NCBI GenBank assembly: GCA_945952465.1
Contig: CAMFIB010000002.1
Coordinates: 310,001 to 374,000 of the forward strand
Reading direction: 5' to 3'
From: an uncultured Pseudomonadota bacterium
Lineage (GTDB): Bacteria; Pseudomonadota; Gammaproteobacteria; Burkholderiales; Burkholderiaceae_C
DNA length: 64,000 nt
Under the pieces are notes generated by a model. The model saw only the letters and a program-made list of their open reading frames with translations, was not told the origin of the DNA and ran no database searches. How positions within the stretch are numbered: position 1 is the stretch's first letter; every line of letters begins with the position of its first letter. Position numbers and translations under genes: made by a program. This document shows, in pieces, positions 46,906 to 55,824 of this stretch.

Positions 46906-48354
46906 ATGAACATCACCTTGATCACCTTCGTGGTGCTCTACCTCGTGGGCACGCTCGCCATCGGCGTCTGGGCCGGCACCCGCATCAAGAACACCACCGA
47001 CTTCGCGATCGCCGGCCGCAGCCTGCCGCTGATCATGGTGGTCACCACCACCTTCGCCACCTGGTTCGGCGCCGAAACCGTGATGGGCATTCCGGCCAAG
47101 TTCGTCCAGAGCGGCCTGGGCGCCATCGTGGAAGACCCGTTCGGCGCCGGCACCTGCCTGATCCTGGTCGGCCTGTTCTTCGCCACCCGGCTGTACCGCC
47201 AGAACCTGCTGACCATTGGCGACTTCTACCGCCAGCGCTACGGCCGCGGCATCGAGGTGTTCTGCTCGCTGGCCATCATCCTCAGCTACTTGGGCTGGGT
47301 GGCCGCGCAGATCACCGCGCTGGGCGTGGTGTTCTCGGTGCTCACGCAGGGCGCGATGTCCGAGGAGGCCGGCATGGTGGTCGGCACGCTGGCCGTGCTG
47401 GTGTACGTGGTCATCGGCGGCTTCCTGGCGGTGGCCTGGACCGATTTCATCCAGATGATCGTGCTGGTCATCGGCCTGTCGGTCATCGCCGTGTTCTCTG
47501 CCGACCTCGCGGGCGGCGCCGGCAACGTGATCGACATGGTGCGCAGCAAGGAGCTGCTCAATTTCCTGCCGCCGCCGAGCTTCACCGAGATCGCGATGTT
47601 CATCGGCGCGGCACTGACCATGATGCTGGGCTCCATTCCGCAGCAGGACGTGTTCCAGCGCGTGATGTCGGCCCGCAACGAGAAAACCGCCCGCAACGGC
47701 GCGGTGATCGGCGGCGCGAGCTACATCGCGTTCGCCTTCGTGCCGATGTTCATCGTCGCCAGCGCGGTGGTGGTCATGGGCACCGAGGCCCTGGAGCTGG
47801 CGAAGAACGACTACCAGAAACTGCTGCCGGTCTTTGTGCTCAGCAAGATGCCGCTGCTCATGCAGATCCTGTTCTTCGGCGCGCTGCTGTCGGCCATCAA
47901 GAGCACCTCGTCGGCCACGCTGCTGGCGCCGTCGACCAGCTTCGTCGAGAACATCCTGAAGCACCTGCGCCCCGGTATGAACGACAAGCAGCAGTTGCTG
48001 GCCATGCGGGTCACCATCGTGGTGTTCACCGCCTCGGTGCTGAGCTATGCCATCGCGATGAAGGGCACCTCCATCTACGACCTGGTCTCCACCGCCTACC
48101 AGGTCACGCTGGTCGGCGCGTTCGTGCCGCTGGTCATGGGCCTGTACTGGAAGAGGGCCACCACGCAGGGTGCGTGGCTGTCGGTGGGGCTGGGCGTGCT
48201 GGTGTGGCTGGTGTTCCTGGCCACGCCGCTGGGCACCGTGTTCCCCAGCCAGCTCGCCGGCCTGCTGGCGGCGCTGTTCGGCCAGGTGGCCGGTTCGCTC
48301 GGGCCGCAGGTTGTGGGCAACCGCCGCGGCCCGCACCACGAACTCGCCGCCTGA
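46906..48354 (+). CDS. Sodium:solute symporter family protein
   Basis: A 482-residue SSS-family transporter with about 13 hydrophobic helices. Typical segments are FAIAGRSLPLIMVVTTTFAT, WFGAETVMGIPAKF near residue 50, GDFYRQRYGRGIEVF, and GSIPQQDVFQRVMSARNEKT. The family couples Na+ to uptake of sugars, amino acids, pantothenate or similar solutes; the substrate cannot be told. It is the last gene before a probable new promoter. Confidence 0.9.
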   Translation: MNITLITFVVLYLVGTLAIGVWAGTRIKNTTDFAIAGRSLPLIMVVTTTFATWFGAETVMGIPAKFVQSGLGAIVEDPFGAGTCLILVGLFFATRLYRQNLLTIGDFYRQRYGRGIEVFCSLAIILSYLGWVAAQITALGVVFSVLTQGAMSEEAGMVVGTLAVLVYVVIGGFLAVAWTDFIQMIVLVIGLSVIAVFSADLAGGAGNVIDMVRSKELLNFLPPPSFTEIAMFIGAALTMMLGSIPQQDVFQRVMSARNEKTARNGAVIGGASYIAFAFVPMFIVASAVVVMGTEALELAKNDYQKLLPVFVLSKMPLLMQILFFGALLSAIKSTSSATLLAPSTSFVENILKHLRPGMNDKQQLLAMRVTIVVFTASVLSYAIAMKGTSIYDLVSTAYQVTLVGAFVPLVMGLYWKRATTQGAWLSVGLGVLVWLVFLATPLGTVFPSQLAGLLAALFGQVAGSLGPQVVGNRRGPHHELAA

Positions 48355-48417
48355 CGGGGCCGTTCGGGCGGCCCGTTGGCACGCCGCGCCAGCCGGCCAG
48401 AGCGGTAGGCGCGCTCC

Positions 48418-48423
48418 TATAAT
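48418..48423 (+). promoter_or_regulatory. Candidate -10 element upstream of fmdB
   Basis: A perfect TATAAT lies 59 bases before the fmdB ATG in the gap after the symporter gene. The -35 region is poor. It could start the fmdB-DUF502-aspS transcript. Confidence 0.4.
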
Positions 48424-48481
48424 CGAGGGTTTTGTCCCAGGGCCCTGTTGCGCCCTGGCTTACGCCCCCCGGTTGTTCGCA

Positions 48482-48829
48482 ATGCCCATCTACGCCTACA
48501 AATGCGAATCCTGCGGCCACGCCAAAGACGTGCTGCAGAAGATCTCGGACGCCCCGCTCACGGTCTGCCCTGCCTGCGGTGAGCCGGCGTTCCGCAAACA
48601 GCTGACGGCCGCCGGCTTCCAGCTCAAGGGTTCGGGCTGGTACGTCACCGATTTCCGGGGTGGCAACAGCACCGGCGGCAAGACGGGCGGCGACGCGGCC
48701 GGCGAGTCCAAGGGCGCCACCAGCGGTGGCGAGGGCGCTTCGGCGTCGTCTGGCACCGCCGCCGCCGCGCCCGCACCGGCGCCAGCGCCCGCGCCGGCGG
48801 CTGGCACGGACACCCCCAAGAAGAACTGA
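48482..48829 (+). CDS. FmdB-family zinc-ribbon protein
   Basis: A 115-residue protein. It opens MPIYAYKCESCGHAKDVLQK and has a second CPAC pair, giving the CxxC...CxxC zinc ribbon of the FmdB (CxxC_CXXC_SSSS) family. The C-terminal half is low-complexity Gly/Ser/Ala/Pro. The family is a putative regulator; the true role is unknown. It leads the fmdB-DUF502-aspS block. Confidence 0.9.
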   Translation: MPIYAYKCESCGHAKDVLQKISDAPLTVCPACGEPAFRKQLTAAGFQLKGSGWYVTDFRGGNSTGGKTGGDAAGESKGATSGGEGASASSGTAAAAPAPAPAPAPAAGTDTPKKN

Positions 48830-48835
48830 GCCGCC

Positions 48836-49492
48836 GTGAGCTTCGCCCCGGTCCTGCGCAAATACTTCATCACCGGCCTGCTGGTGTGGGCGCCGCTGGC
48901 CGTCACGATCTGGGTCATCACCTGGGGCCTGGGCGCGCTCGACAGCGTGTTCGGCTCGGTCATTGCCGCCATTGCCGCCGTGCTGCCCGACGCGCTGCGC
49001 CCCGCGCTCTACGAATTCCGCAACATTCCGGGTCTGGGCATCGTGCTGGTGCTGCTGGTGATTTTTCTCACCGGCATGTTCGCCGCCAACATGGCCGGCC
49101 GTTGGGCGCTGCGCCAGTCCGACCGCGTGCTGCAGCGCATTCCCATCGTCCGCTCGATCTATTCGAGCGTGAAACAGGTTTCCGACACGCTGTTCTCCAG
49201 CAACGGCAACGCCTTCCGCAAGGCGCTGCTGGTGCAGTACCCGCGCGCCGGCAGCTGGACCATCGCCTTCCAGACCGGCTCACCCGGCGGTGAGGTGGCC
49301 CAGCACATGGGCGGCGACCACGTCAGCGTCTACGTGCCCACCACGCCCAACCCCACCTCCGGCTTCTTCCTGATGCTGCCGAGGAACGAGGTGGTGGAAC
49401 TGGAGATGAGCGTCGACGAGGCGCTCAAGTACATCATCTCGATGGGCGTGGTCGTGCCGGGTGGCCCGGCCGTGCCCCCGAGCATTCCGTAA
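48836..49492 (+). CDS. DUF502 inner-membrane protein
   Basis: A 218-residue DUF502 protein with two membrane helices (YFITGLLVWAPLAVTIWVIT and IPGLGIVLVLLVIFLTGMFA) and the conserved IPIVRSIYSSVKQVSDTLF. Start is GTG, 6 bases after fmdB. Function unknown; neighbours suggest coordinated expression with aspS. Confidence 0.9.
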   Translation: MSFAPVLRKYFITGLLVWAPLAVTIWVITWGLGALDSVFGSVIAAIAAVLPDALRPALYEFRNIPGLGIVLVLLVIFLTGMFAANMAGRWALRQSDRVLQRIPIVRSIYSSVKQVSDTLFSSNGNAFRKALLVQYPRAGSWTIAFQTGSPGGEVAQHMGGDHVSVYVPTTPNPTSGFFLMLPRNEVVELEMSVDEALKYIISMGVVVPGGPAVPPSIP

Positions 49493-49517
49493 ATACACAA
49501 GCTAGCCGAGCTGTTCT

Positions 49518-51326
49518 ATGTCTTCGATGCGTTCCATCTACTGCGGTCTGGTGACCGAAGCCCTGCTGGGCCAGACCGTCACGCTGTGCGGCTGGGTCAA
49601 CCGGCGCCGCGACCACGGCGGCGTCATCTTCATCGACCTGCGCGACCGTGAAGGTTATGTGCAGGTCGTCTGCGACCCCGACCGCGCCGAGCAGTTCAAG
49701 ACCGCCGAAGAGGTGCGCAACGAGTTCTGCGTGCAGGTCAAGGGCCTGGTGCGCGCCCGCCCGGCCGGCACCACCAACGACAAGCTCAAGAGCGGCCAGA
49801 TCGAGGTGCTGTGCCACGACCTGACGGTGCTGAACCCGTCGGTCACGCCGCCGTTCCAGCTCGACGACGACAACCTCAGCGAAACCACCCGCCTGACGCA
49901 CCGCGTGCTGGACCTGCGCCGGCCCTACATGCAGAACAACCTGATGCTGCGCTACCGCGTGGCCATGGAGACCCGCAAGTTCCTCGACGCCAACGGCTTC
50001 ATCGACATCGAGACGCCGATGCTCACCAAGAGCACGCCGGAAGGCGCGCGCGACTACCTGGTACCCAGCCGCGTGCACGACGGCATGTTCTTCGCGCTGC
50101 CGCAGAGCCCGCAGCTGTTCAAGCAACTGCTGATGGTGGCCGGCTACGACCGCTACTACCAGATCACCAAGTGCTTCCGCGACGAAGACCTGCGCGCCGA
50201 CCGCCAGCCCGAGTTCACGCAGATCGACATCGAGACCTCGTTCATGACCGAGCAGGACATCCGCGCGATGTTCGAGAACCTGCTGCGCACCGCCTTCCAG
50301 AACGTGCTGGGCGTCGATCTGGGCGATCTCCCGGTGATGCAGTTCGCCGACGCGATGCGCCTGTACGGCTCCGACAAGCCCGACCTGCGCGTGCAGATGG
50401 AATTCACCGAACTGACCGACGTCATGAAAGATGTCGATTTCAAGGTGTTCGCCGGCGCCGCCAACATGGTGGGCGGCCGCGTGGTGGGCCTGCGGGTGCC
50501 CGGCGGCGCTGAGATGCCGCGCAGCGAGATCGACGCCTACACGGAGTTCGTCAAGATCTACGGCGCCAAGGGCCTGGCCTACATCAAGGTCAACGAAGTG
50601 GGCGCCACGCTGAACCGCGACGGCCTGCAAAGCCCCATCGTCAAGAACATCCACGACGCCGCGCTCACCGAGGTGCTCAAGCGCACCGGTGCGCAGGCCG
50701 GCGACATCATCTTCTTCGGCGCCGACAAGGCCAAGGTGGTGAACGACGCCATCGGCAACCTGCGCATCAAGATCGGCCACAGCGAGTTCGGCAAGGCCCG
50801 CGGCCTGGTGCAAGGGCAATGGAAGCCGCTGTGGGTGGTCGATTTCCCGATGTTCGAGTACGACGAGGAGGCGCAGCGCTGGAGCGCGATGCACCACCCC
50901 TTCACCGCACCGAAGGACGGCCACGAAGACTGGCTGGAAACCGATCCGGGCAAATGCATCGCCAAGGCCTACGACCTGGTGCTGAACGGCTGGGAACTGG
51001 GCGGCGGCTCGGTCCGCATCCACCGCGCCGACGTGCAGAGCAAGGTGTTCACCGCGCTGAAGATCGGCGCCGAGGAGGCGCAGGAGAAGTTCGGCTTCCT
51101 GCTCGACGCGCTGCAATACGGCGCGCCGCCGCACGGCGGCCTGGCCTTCGGCCTCGACCGCATCGTCACCATGATGACCGGCGCCGAGTCCATCCGCGAC
51201 GTGATCGCCTTCCCCAAGACCCAGCGTGCCCAGGATTTGCTCACGCAGGCACCCAGTCCGGTCGACGAGAAGCAGCTGCGCGAGCTGCACATCAAGCTGC
51301 GCAACCCCACGCCCAACGCCGCCTGA
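49518..51326 (+). CDS. aspS: Aspartyl-tRNA synthetase
   Basis: A 602-residue class II aminoacyl-tRNA synthetase. An N-terminal OB anticodon-binding domain ([20 protein letters not shown]) is followed by the catalytic motifs: motif 2 [19 protein letters not shown] and motif 3 [17 protein letters not shown] insertion domain marks the bacterial type. Many beta-proteobacterial enzymes are non-discriminating Asp/Asn; this cannot be decided here. It closes the fmdB operon and is followed in 6 bases by a lipoprotein gene. Confidence 0.97.
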   Translation: MSSMRSIYCGLVTEALLGQTVTLCGWVNRRRDHGGVIFIDLRDREGYVQVVCDPDRAEQFKTAEEVRNEFCVQVKGLVRARPAGTTNDKLKSGQIEVLCHDLTVLNPSVTPPFQLDDDNLSETTRLTHRVLDLRRPYMQNNLMLRYRVAMETRKFLDANGFIDIETPMLTKSTPEGARDYLVPSRVHDGMFFALPQSPQLFKQLLMVAGYDRYYQITKCFRDEDLRADRQPEFTQIDIETSFMTEQDIRAMFENLLRTAFQNVLGVDLGDLPVMQFADAMRLYGSDKPDLRVQMEFTELTDVMKDVDFKVFAGAANMVGGRVVGLRVPGGAEMPRSEIDAYTEFVKIYGAKGLAYIKVNEVGATLNRDGLQSPIVKNIHDAALTEVLKRTGAQAGDIIFFGADKAKVVNDAIGNLRIKIGHSEFGKARGLVQGQWKPLWVVDFPMFEYDEEAQRWSAMHHPFTAPKDGHEDWLETDPGKCIAKAYDLVLNGWELGGGSVRIHRADVQSKVFTALKIGAEEAQEKFGFLLDALQYGAPPHGGLAFGLDRIVTMMTGAESIRDVIAFPKTQRAQDLLTQAPSPVDEKQLRELHIKLRNPTPNAA

Positions 51327-51332
51327 GGCCCC

Positions 51333-52154
51333 ATGCGCCGCTCCCGCGCGAGCTTGCTGATCGCCACGCTGGCCGGCGCGTTCGCGCTGGCGGGCTGCGG
51401 CGAGAAGAAGACCGAGATCGGCGAAGGCGGTTCCGTCATCACGGGTTCTGCCGGTCCCAATGGCGCGCAGAACGCGGCCCGGGAACTCGTGCGTTGCGAC
51501 ACGCCGGTCGCCACGCTGGCGCTGGCCGAGAACAGCACCGGCTACGTCATGGCGCCCGGCTACCAGTTGCCGGCCTCGCCGGTGCCGCTGGTGCGGCTGA
51601 TGGCGCAGCAGAGCGGCTGTTTTCGCGTGGTCGACCGCGCGGCAGGCCTGCGCAGCACCATCCAGGAACAGGAGCTGCGCGAAGCCGGCGTGCTGCGGCC
51701 CAACTCCACCGTGGCCAAGGGCAAGGGCTACGAGGCGCAGTACACGCTCACCCCCAGCCTCACCTTCAGCGAACGCGATGCCGGCCGCGGCCTGGCCGGC
51801 GCGGTCGCGATGATCCCCATCCTGCGCGACTTCGCCGGCCTGATCGGCCTGGCCGAGCAGATCAAGCTCAAGGAAGCGCAGACCGCGCTGCTGCTGACCG
51901 ACAACGAGACCACCGAACAGGTGGCCGCCGCCACCGGTTCGGCCCGCACCACCGACCTCGGCGTCGGCGGGCTGGTGTTCGGACGCCTGGGCGGAACGGC
52001 CGGCGCCGGCTGGAGCAACACCAACGAAGGCAAGGTCATCGCCGCCGCCTTCCTCGACGCCCACAACCTGCTGGTGGCCCAGGTCAGGTCGCTGCAGGCC
52101 AAGGCGCTGCCGCCGCCGGTGCCCACCGCGTCGGGCGCCCGCAGCAAGGGCTGA
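51333..52154 (+). CDS. CsgG-like curli/peptidoglycan-associated lipoprotein
   Basis: A 273-residue lipoprotein: the N-terminus has a signal ending in the lipobox LAGC (FALAGCGEKK). The body resembles CsgG-family proteins (LVRLMAQQSGCFRVVDRAAG, GYEAQYTLTPSLTFSERDAG, EGKVIAAAFLDAHNLLV). No csg curli genes are adjacent, so a curli role is doubtful; it may be a stand-alone CsgG-like outer-membrane lipoprotein. It lies between aspS and nudB. Confidence 0.75.
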   Translation: MRRSRASLLIATLAGAFALAGCGEKKTEIGEGGSVITGSAGPNGAQNAARELVRCDTPVATLALAENSTGYVMAPGYQLPASPVPLVRLMAQQSGCFRVVDRAAGLRSTIQEQELREAGVLRPNSTVAKGKGYEAQYTLTPSLTFSERDAGRGLAGAVAMIPILRDFAGLIGLAEQIKLKEAQTALLLTDNETTEQVAAATGSARTTDLGVGGLVFGRLGGTAGAGWSNTNEGKVIAAAFLDAHNLLVAQVRSLQAKALPPPVPTASGARSKG

Positions 52155-52176
52155 GGCCGATCGCCGGCGCCATTCC

Positions 52177-52647
52177 ATGACCGCGCCGCGCCCCTTCAAG
52201 ATTCCCGAATCGGTGCTGGTTGTGGTGCACACGGCCGCGCTCGACGTGTTGCTGATCGAGCGCACCGACGCGCCGGGTTTCTGGCAGTCGGTCACCGGCA
52301 GCAAGGACCGGCTGGACGAGCCCTTCATTGAAACTGCGGCGCGCGAGGTGGGGGAAGAAACCGGCATCGCCTGCGGGCCGGGCACGCCGCTGGCGGCGCA
52401 GCTCACCGACTGGTACGTGGAAAACGTGTACGACATCTACCCGCAGTGGGCACACCGCTACGCGCCGGGGGTGTCGCGCAACACCGAGCGGGTGTTCGGG
52501 CTGTGTGTGCCGGCCGGCCAGCCGGTGGTGCTGGCGCCGCGCGAACATACCGCATTCCGGTGGTTGCCGTGGCGCGAGGCCGCAGATGCCTGCCACTCGC
52601 CGTCGAATGCCGAGGCCATTCTGATGCTGCCACGGTTTTTGCGGTAA
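52177..52647 (+). CDS. nudB: Dihydroneopterin triphosphate diphosphatase NudB
   Basis: A 156-residue Nudix hydrolase. The Nudix box runs GSKDRLDEPFIETAAREVGE plus ETGI (residues about 46-69), fitting GX5EX7REUXEEXGU. The N-terminus FKIPESVLVVVHTAALDVLL and the place near aspS, as in E. coli, suggest NudB, the folate-pathway step after FolE, whose gene is about 6 kb downstream. Confidence 0.88.
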   Translation: MTAPRPFKIPESVLVVVHTAALDVLLIERTDAPGFWQSVTGSKDRLDEPFIETAAREVGEETGIACGPGTPLAAQLTDWYVENVYDIYPQWAHRYAPGVSRNTERVFGLCVPAGQPVVLAPREHTAFRWLPWREAADACHSPSNAEAILMLPRFLR

Positions 52648-52656
52648 GGTTTCCGC

Positions 52657-53394
52657 ATGGACGACGTGCTGCGGGTCGCAACCTACAACATCCACAAGGG
52701 CGTGCAAGGCATCGGGCCACGGCGGCGGCTGGAAATCCACAACCTGGGCCATGCGGTCGAGCAGTTCGACGCCGACATCGTCTGCCTGCAGGAGGTGCGC
52801 AAGCTGTACCGCCGCGGCGCCCAGCAGTTCACCCGCTGGCCCGAGGAGGAGCAGGCCGCCTATCTGGCGCCCGAAGGCTACGAGGCGGTGTACCGCACCA
52901 ACGCCCGCACCACCCACGGCGAACACGGCAACGCGCTGCTGTCGCGCTGGCCGGTGCTGGCGCACCAGCACGAGGACATGTCCGACCACCGCTTCGAGCA
53001 GCGCGGCCTGCTGCATGTGGAGGTGATCGTGAACGGCACACCCATCCATGTGGTGGTGGTGCACCTGGGCCTGGTGCCGGCCAGCCGCGTGCGGCAGACC
53101 GCGCAGCTGCTGCGCTTCATCGAGCGCGAGGTGCCGGCCGGCGCGCCGGTGCTGGTGGCCGGCGACTTCAACGACTGGGGCGACCGGCTGCGCCGGGCAA
53201 TGGCGCAAGAGGGCCTGCACCGCTTTGCCGGCGCGCCGGTTCCCACTTACCCGGCGCGCCTGCCGATCGCCCAGCTCGACCACGTGTATGCGCGCGGCCT
53301 GTCGCCGGTGTCGCTGCAGGTGCCCAGCGGCCGCGCCTGGTGGCGCATGTCCGACCACCTGCCGGTGATCGCCGAGTTCCGGCTGCAGCGCTGA
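52657..53394 (+). CDS. Endonuclease/exonuclease/phosphatase family protein (YbhP-like)
   Basis: A 245-residue EEP-fold protein. Metal and catalytic residues are seen in VATYNIHKGVQG, VCLQEVRKL, VLVAGDFNDWGDR and the final RMSDHLPVIAEF. It is followed in 16 bases by clsB, the same order as ybhP-ybhO in E. coli. Substrate (lipid phosphodiester or nucleic acid) is unknown. Confidence 0.9.
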   Translation: MDDVLRVATYNIHKGVQGIGPRRRLEIHNLGHAVEQFDADIVCLQEVRKLYRRGAQQFTRWPEEEQAAYLAPEGYEAVYRTNARTTHGEHGNALLSRWPVLAHQHEDMSDHRFEQRGLLHVEVIVNGTPIHVVVVHLGLVPASRVRQTAQLLRFIEREVPAGAPVLVAGDFNDWGDRLRRAMAQEGLHRFAGAPVPTYPARLPIAQLDHVYARGLSPVSLQVPSGRAWWRMSDHLPVIAEFRLQR

Positions 53395-53410
53395 AACCGC
53401 TGCGCACCCC

Positions 53411-54622
53411 ATGCAACCGCCGCTGCAACCCGGTCACCAGCTCCAACTGCTGCAGGGCGGCGAGGAATTCTTTCCGGCGCTCATCGACACCGTGCGCGGC
53501 GCGGTGCACGAGGTGCGGATGGAGAGCTACATCTTCGCCTTCGACCGCTCCGGCGAGCAGGTGGCCGGCGCGCTGATGGACGCCGCGCGCCGCGGTGTGG
53601 CGGTGCGGCTGGTGGTGGACGGCATCGGCACCGGTTTCGTGCCGCCCGAATGGGCGCGGCGGTTGGACGAAGCGGGTGTGCAGTGGCGCATCTTCTCGCC
53701 GATCGGCTGGTTCGGCCTGCTCAACCCCGGCCGCTGGCGCCGGCTGCACCGCAAGCTGGTGGTGGTGGACGGGCAGGCAGCGTTCTGCGGCGGCATCAAC
53801 GTGCTCGACGATTTTGAAGACCCCGGCCACGGCCACCTCGACGCCCCGCGCTTCGATTTCGCGGTGAAAGTCACCGGCCCGCTGGTGGAAGACGCGCACG
53901 ACACCATGGCCCAGCTCTGGTGGCGGTTCCAGGCCGCGCGGCGCGCCCGCCGGCGCGATTTCAAGGGGGCCTGGCGGGCGGTGCGCGCCGCCGTGGCCGA
54001 AGCCCGCGCGTCCGAGGCCACGCCGCCGCCCGGCCCCGCGCCGCACGACGCCAGGGCCGCGCTGCTGCTGCGCGACAACCTGCGCAACCGCCGCCGCATC
54101 GAGCGGGCGTACTACAAGGCGATTGGCGAGGCGCGGCGCGAGATCGTCATCGCCAACGCGTATTTCATGCCCGGCTTCCGGCTGCGCAAGGCGCTGATGC
54201 TGGCCGCGCGGCGCAAGGTGCGGGTGGTGCTGCTGCTGCAGGGCCGCTACGAGTACTTCATGCAGTTCCACGCGGCGCGGCCGGTGTATGCCGAGCTGCT
54301 GGCGGCGGGCGTGGAAATCCACGAATACGCGGCGAGTTTCCTGCACGCCAAGGTGGCGGTGATCGACGGCCACTGGGCCACCGTGGGTTCCAGCAACCTC
54401 GACCCGCTGAGCCTGCTGCTGGCGCGCGAGGCCAACGTGGTGGTGGAAGACACCCGTTTCGCCGGCGAACTGCGCGAGCGGCTGCTGGCGGCGGTGGGCG
54501 ACGGCGGCCTGCGCATCAGCATCGACACCCACGCCAACCGCTCGCTCTGGCAGCGCACGCTCGACTGGCTGGCCTACGGGCTGATGCGCCTCGCGTTGCT
54601 GGTCACCGGCAACCGGTATTAG
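53411..54622 (+). CDS. clsB: Cardiolipin synthase ClsB
   Basis: A 403-residue phospholipase-D-superfamily protein with two HKD motifs: HRKLVVVDGQAAFCGGIN near residue 115 and HAKVAVIDGHWATVGSSNLD near residue 312. There is no N-terminal membrane pair, matching ClsB (YbhO) and not ClsA. It makes cardiolipin or phosphatidylglycerol by phosphatidyl transfer. It follows the YbhP-like gene. The stop abuts the MITE-like element. Confidence 0.92.
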   Translation: MQPPLQPGHQLQLLQGGEEFFPALIDTVRGAVHEVRMESYIFAFDRSGEQVAGALMDAARRGVAVRLVVDGIGTGFVPPEWARRLDEAGVQWRIFSPIGWFGLLNPGRWRRLHRKLVVVDGQAAFCGGINVLDDFEDPGHGHLDAPRFDFAVKVTGPLVEDAHDTMAQLWWRFQAARRARRRDFKGAWRAVRAAVAEARASEATPPPGPAPHDARAALLLRDNLRNRRRIERAYYKAIGEARREIVIANAYFMPGFRLRKALMLAARRKVRVVLLLQGRYEYFMQFHAARPVYAELLAAGVEIHEYAASFLHAKVAVIDGHWATVGSSNLDPLSLLLAREANVVVEDTRFAGELRERLLAAVGDGGLRISIDTHANRSLWQRTLDWLAYGLMRLALLVTGNRY

Positions 54623-54781
54623 GAAGCTGTGAACGAACCCGCCATGCCCGCTCGTACCGCCATTTCACGCCCACTCGGCGTTGCAAATGCTCGCCGTAGC
54701 CTCCGCTACGTCTGCGCTTTGCGGCTTGATTGGCCGCAAACTGGCGGCCCGCTCGGCCACGCCGGGTCCATTCACAGCTTC
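54623..54781. mobile_element. MITE-like non-coding element with terminal inverted repeats
   Basis: GAAGCTGTGAA (54623-54633) and TTCACAGCTTC (54771-54781) are perfect 11-bp inverted ends; allowing two mismatches the match extends to 18 bases. The 159-bp span contains an inner hairpin (CGTAGCCTCCGCTACG) and no gene. No clear target-site duplication is visible. It fills the whole clsB-exonuclease gap. The interior resembles a repeat I have seen often in betaproteobacteria, from memory. Confidence 0.65.
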
Positions 54782-54783
54782 TG

Positions 54784-55824
54784 ATGGCCACCGACCTCAT
54801 CGTCCAGCGCCCCGAAGGCCTCTACTGCCCGCCCGGCGATTTCTACATCGACCCCTGGCGGCCGGTGGACCGCGCCGTCATCACGCACGCCCATGCCGAC
54901 CACGCGCGCATGGGCCACGCGCACTACCTTGCCGCCGCGCCGGCCGAGGGCGTGCTGCGCGCCCGGCTGGGTGAAGACATCGCGCTGCAGCCGCTGGCCT
55001 ACGGTGAGGCGGTGGCGCACCGCGGCGTGCGCATCTCGCTGCACCCGGCCGGCCATGTGCTCGGTTCGGCCCAGGTGCGGCTGGAACACGGCGGCCAGGT
55101 CTGGGTGGCCAGTGGCGACTACAAGATCGCGCCCGACCCCACCTGCGAGCCGTTCGAGGCGGTGCGCTGCGACGTGTTCATCACCGAATCGACCTTCGGC
55201 CTGCCCATCTACCGCTGGCGGCCCGACGCCGAGATTTTTTCCGGCATCAACGCCTGGTGGCGGCGCAACGCAGAGGCCGGCCGCGCCAGCCTGCTGATGT
55301 GCTACTCCTTCGGCAAGGCGCAGCGCATCCTGTCGGGCATCGACGCCTCCATCGGCCCCATCGTCGTGCACGGCGCGGTCGAGCCGCTGAACCGCGCCTA
55401 CCGCGCCGCCGGCGTCGCGCTGCCCGACACGCTGCTGGTGACCGACGTCACCGACAAGGCGGTGTTCAAGCGCGCGCTGGTGCTGTGCCCGCCGGCCGCT
55501 GCCGCCAGCACCTGGGCCCGCCGCTTCGGCGACTTCAGCGACGCCTTCGCCAGCGGCTGGATGCAGGTGCGCGGCTCGCGGCGGCGCGGCGGCTACGACC
55601 GCGGCTTCGTATTGAGCGACCACGCCGACTGGCCCGGCCTGATGGGCGCCATCGCGGCCACCGGCGCCTCGCGCGTCATCGTCACCCACGGCAGCGTGCC
55701 GGTGATGGTGCGGCACCTCACCGAGAGCGGCTACCAGGCCCAGGCCTTCGACACCGAATACGGCGACGACCGCGTCGAGGCCGACCTTGCCGCGCCACCC
55801 GCGCCAGAGGCACCCGCCGCATGA
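54784..55824 (+). CDS. Ligase-associated DNA exonuclease (metallo-beta-lactamase/beta-CASP)
   Basis: A 346-residue metallo-beta-lactamase-fold nuclease. HAHADHAR (HxHxDH) is near residue 36; later are LHPAGHVLGSAQV, WVASGDYK, VFITESTFGLP and the beta-CASP VLSDHADWPGL. The family is called ligase-associated exonuclease because it sits beside ATP-dependent DNA ligases. The ligase gene is next but one. ATG 54784 is just after the MITE-like element, so its own promoter may lie within that element or upstream of clsB. Confidence 0.9.
   Translation: MATDLIVQRPEGLYCPPGDFYIDPWRPVDRAVITHAHADHARMGHAHYLAAAPAEGVLRARLGEDIALQPLAYGEAVAHRGVRISLHPAGHVLGSAQVRLEHGGQVWVASGDYKIAPDPTCEPFEAVRCDVFITESTFGLPIYRWRPDAEIFSGINAWWRRNAEAGRASLLMCYSFGKAQRILSGIDASIGPIVVHGAVEPLNRAYRAAGVALPDTLLVTDVTDKAVFKRALVLCPPAAAASTWARRFGDFSDAFASGWMQVRGSRRRGGYDRGFVLSDHADWPGLMGAIAATGASRVIVTHGSVPVMVRHLTESGYQAQAFDTEYGDDRVEADLAAPPAPEAPAA

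Noticed and set aside
49434-52436. About 1,000-codon open frame on the - strand opposite aspS
   Set aside because: Shadow of aspS and the lipoprotein gene; composition dominated by antisense codons and no recognisable domain.
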